DNA of 15,932 bases, taken from assembly GCA_910578885.1 (NCBI GenBank), contig CAJTSH010000055.1, positions 1-15,932 on the forward strand, written 5' to 3'. Below the pieces are notes generated by a model. That model was not told where the DNA came from. It saw only the letters and a list, made by a program, of their open reading frames with translations, and did no database searches. Below, in pieces: positions 15,046 to 15,932 of the stretch; the first letter of the stretch is position 1, and every line of letters starts with the position of its first letter. Position numbers and translations under genes: made by a program. This DNA comes from an uncultured Lachnospiraceae bacterium. GTDB lineage: Bacteria; Bacillota; Clostridia; Lachnospirales; Lachnospiraceae.

Positions 15046-15543
15046 ATGAAGAACAGATGGATTGCACTTTATGTAGAAAATGAGGTTGGTGTCCTTGCAA
15101 AGGTATCAGGATTGTTTTCGGGAAAATCCTATAATCTGCAGAGCCTTACGGTGGGAACTACGGAGGATGAGAGTATTTCCCGTATGACGATCTGCGTGAC
15201 CAGTGATGACATCACCTTTGAACAGATTAAAAAGCAGCTGAACCGGATGGTCGAGGTCATTAAGGTGATTGACCTTACTAATGTACCGATTCATATGAAA
15301 GAGATTTTATTTGCAAAGGTGTTGAACTGCACGACTGCCGATAAGGAGGAGTTGTTCCAGATTGCGCAGGTGTTTGCCGTTGAGGTGACCGATATCGGAA
15401 CCGACAGTGTCCTGCTGGAGTGTAAGCTGACCGAGCGGAGAAATAACGAATTGATTGCGCTATTAAAGAGTAAGTTCCAGAGGATTGAAGTTGTGCGGGG
15501 CGGGGCTGTTGCGGTTGAGAGCATTAGTACGTCTTGCCGGTAG
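15046..15543 (+). CDS. ilvN: Acetolactate synthase small regulatory subunit (ACT domain)
   Basis: The regulatory partner of IlvB; in this family it stimulates the catalytic subunit and binds valine for feedback inhibition. From ATG 15046 it has 165 residues, the usual length for IlvH/IlvN-type subunits. I choose this start because AGGGGGA at 15033-15039 lies 6 bases before it and the family opens with R-W-I-A-L-Y-V-E-N-x-x-G-V-L. The frame opens at an ATG at 15028 overlapping the ilvB stop, but that has no ribosome binding site. Residues about 4-78 form the ACT domain (VENEVGVLAKVSGLFSGKSYNLQSLTVG, then the SRMTICV strand). Residues about 85-160 are the C-terminal IlvH-type domain. The gene is complete, and a terminator follows at 15581. 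Confidence 0.95.
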   Translation: MKNRWIALYVENEVGVLAKVSGLFSGKSYNLQSLTVGTTEDESISRMTICVTSDDITFEQIKKQLNRMVEVIKVIDLTNVPIHMKEILFAKVLNCTTADKEELFQIAQVFAVEVTDIGTDSVLLECKLTERRNNELIALLKSKFQRIEVVRGGAVAVESISTSCR

Positions 15544-15580
15544 AAGAGACTGGAGTGAGGGGAGGGAGTGAGAGAGGCAG

Positions 15581-15606
15581 AAAAAGTGCAGGGATGCACT
15601 TTTTTT
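15581..15606 (+). terminator. Intrinsic terminator of the folA-ilvBN operon
   Basis: AAAAAGTGCA at 15581-15590 pairs perfectly with TGCACTTTTT at 15595-15604 around a 4-nt loop, followed by more T. It lies 37 bases after the ilvN stop. The A-tract before the stem means it could also act on the opposite strand. Confidence 0.9.
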
Positions 15607-15626
15607 GTTGTTTTGAGGTGGGAAAA

Positions 15627-15665
15627 TGCGTTTTACGAAAAGAAAGTGCGTTTGGCGAAAGAAAG
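15627..15665. repeat. Imperfect tandem direct repeat (about 20 bp, two copies)
   Basis: TGCGTTTTACGAAAAGAAAG at 15627-15646 is followed at once by TGCGTTTGGCGAAAGAAAG at 15647-15665; the copies differ by two substitutions and one missing A. It lies between the ilvN terminator and the small peptide ORF. It could be a paired protein binding site for the downstream gene, or a replication-slippage product. Confidence 0.5.
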
Positions 15666-15749
15666 GTGGAAATAATAGAGGTTATATGAGAAAATGTTAT
15701 ATAGAATATGTTATTAGTAATGATATTGAATCTGAAGGGAGAAATTGAG

Positions 15750-15899
15750 ATGGGTAGAACAAAAAATGCAAAATCAAATGAGACATCTTGTTTTAGCAAC
15801 GCTTGTTCTACGAATGTGATGAGACGAACAGTACCTACTAATCGGACTAGAAGAACTTTGACAAGTTATGATATAGCATCAAAACAATCAATCTATTAG
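15750..15899 (+). CDS. Small basic two-cysteine peptide, unknown function
   Basis: A 49-residue ORF from ATG 15750 to TAG. A clear ribosome binding site, AAGGGAGA at 15735-15742, lies 7 bases before the start and is the main evidence that it is translated. The frame also runs back to an ATG at 15708, but that one lacks such a site. The peptide is hydrophilic and basic (nine Arg/Lys against two acidic residues), rich in Thr, Ser and Asn, with two cysteines spaced C-x4-C (TSCFSNACST at residues 12-21) and an Arg/Thr-rich region after them. There is no membrane segment or signal peptide. I do not recognise the family. A ribosomally made, modified peptide precursor is one possibility; a chance ORF is another. 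Any partner genes would lie beyond the window. Confidence 0.45.
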   Translation: MGRTKNAKSNETSCFSNACSTNVMRRTVPTNRTRRTLTSYDIASKQSIY

Positions 15900-15932
15900 G
15901 AGCATTCCTGTAATTCAGAAATAACGCCAATT

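Noticed and set aside
1..15932. CRISPR array, tRNA or rRNA genes, insertion sequences or prophage
   Set aside because: I found no regularly spaced repeats, no tRNA-like cloverleaf, no transposase or integrase frame and no long terminal inverted repeats.

Overview
The window looks like chromosomal DNA from a low-to-mid GC Gram-positive Clostridia member, most likely a Lachnospiraceae gut bacterium. This rests on strong AGGAGG-type ribosome binding sites, sigma-A-like promoters, occasional TTG starts, a Bacillus-type thymidylate synthase and a cytoplasmic multi-PAS hybrid kinase. The genus is an inference from protein style, not a database match. All genes I accept lie on the + strand.

Layout. 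(1) 1-1148: a TetR-family regulator starting at a TTG at 82, followed by a small NTF2-like gene interrupted by an in-frame TGA. (2) 1271-4617: a promoter, a 1046-residue soluble hybrid histidine kinase (degenerate receiver, three PAS-like regions, kinase core, two intact receivers) and a strong terminator. (3) 4673-6025: a membrane-anchored lipase/esterase-like alpha/beta hydrolase. (4) 6042-10521: a promoter followed by a tight three-gene set of two MATE transporters and a membrane-bound spermidine-synthase-like protein. (5) 10609-11638: thyA and its terminator. (6) 11696-15606: a promoter, a 5' leader with three hairpins, then folA, an AEC-family transporter, ilvB and ilvN with very short or overlapping junctions, closed by a terminator. 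(7) 15607-15932: AT-rich DNA with a tandem repeat and a 49-residue basic two-cysteine peptide ORF with a good ribosome binding site.

How they fit together. thyA and folA are the usual folate pair: thymidylate synthase produces dihydrofolate and dihydrofolate reductase recycles it. They appear to be separate transcription units. folA shares a transcript with the two acetohydroxyacid synthase subunits (branched-chain amino acid synthesis), and no separate promoter, T-box or attenuator is visible in front of ilvB. The MATE-MATE-SpeE-like set suggests export of small cations or modified amines, but nothing in the sequence fixes the substrate.

Most of the window is ordinary core and accessory metabolism. 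The points most worth a second look are the interrupted NTF2-like gene, the structured folA leader, the four-cysteine insert in IlvB, the MATE/SpeE-like set and the small cysteine peptide at the right edge. I see no clearly new multi-gene system.
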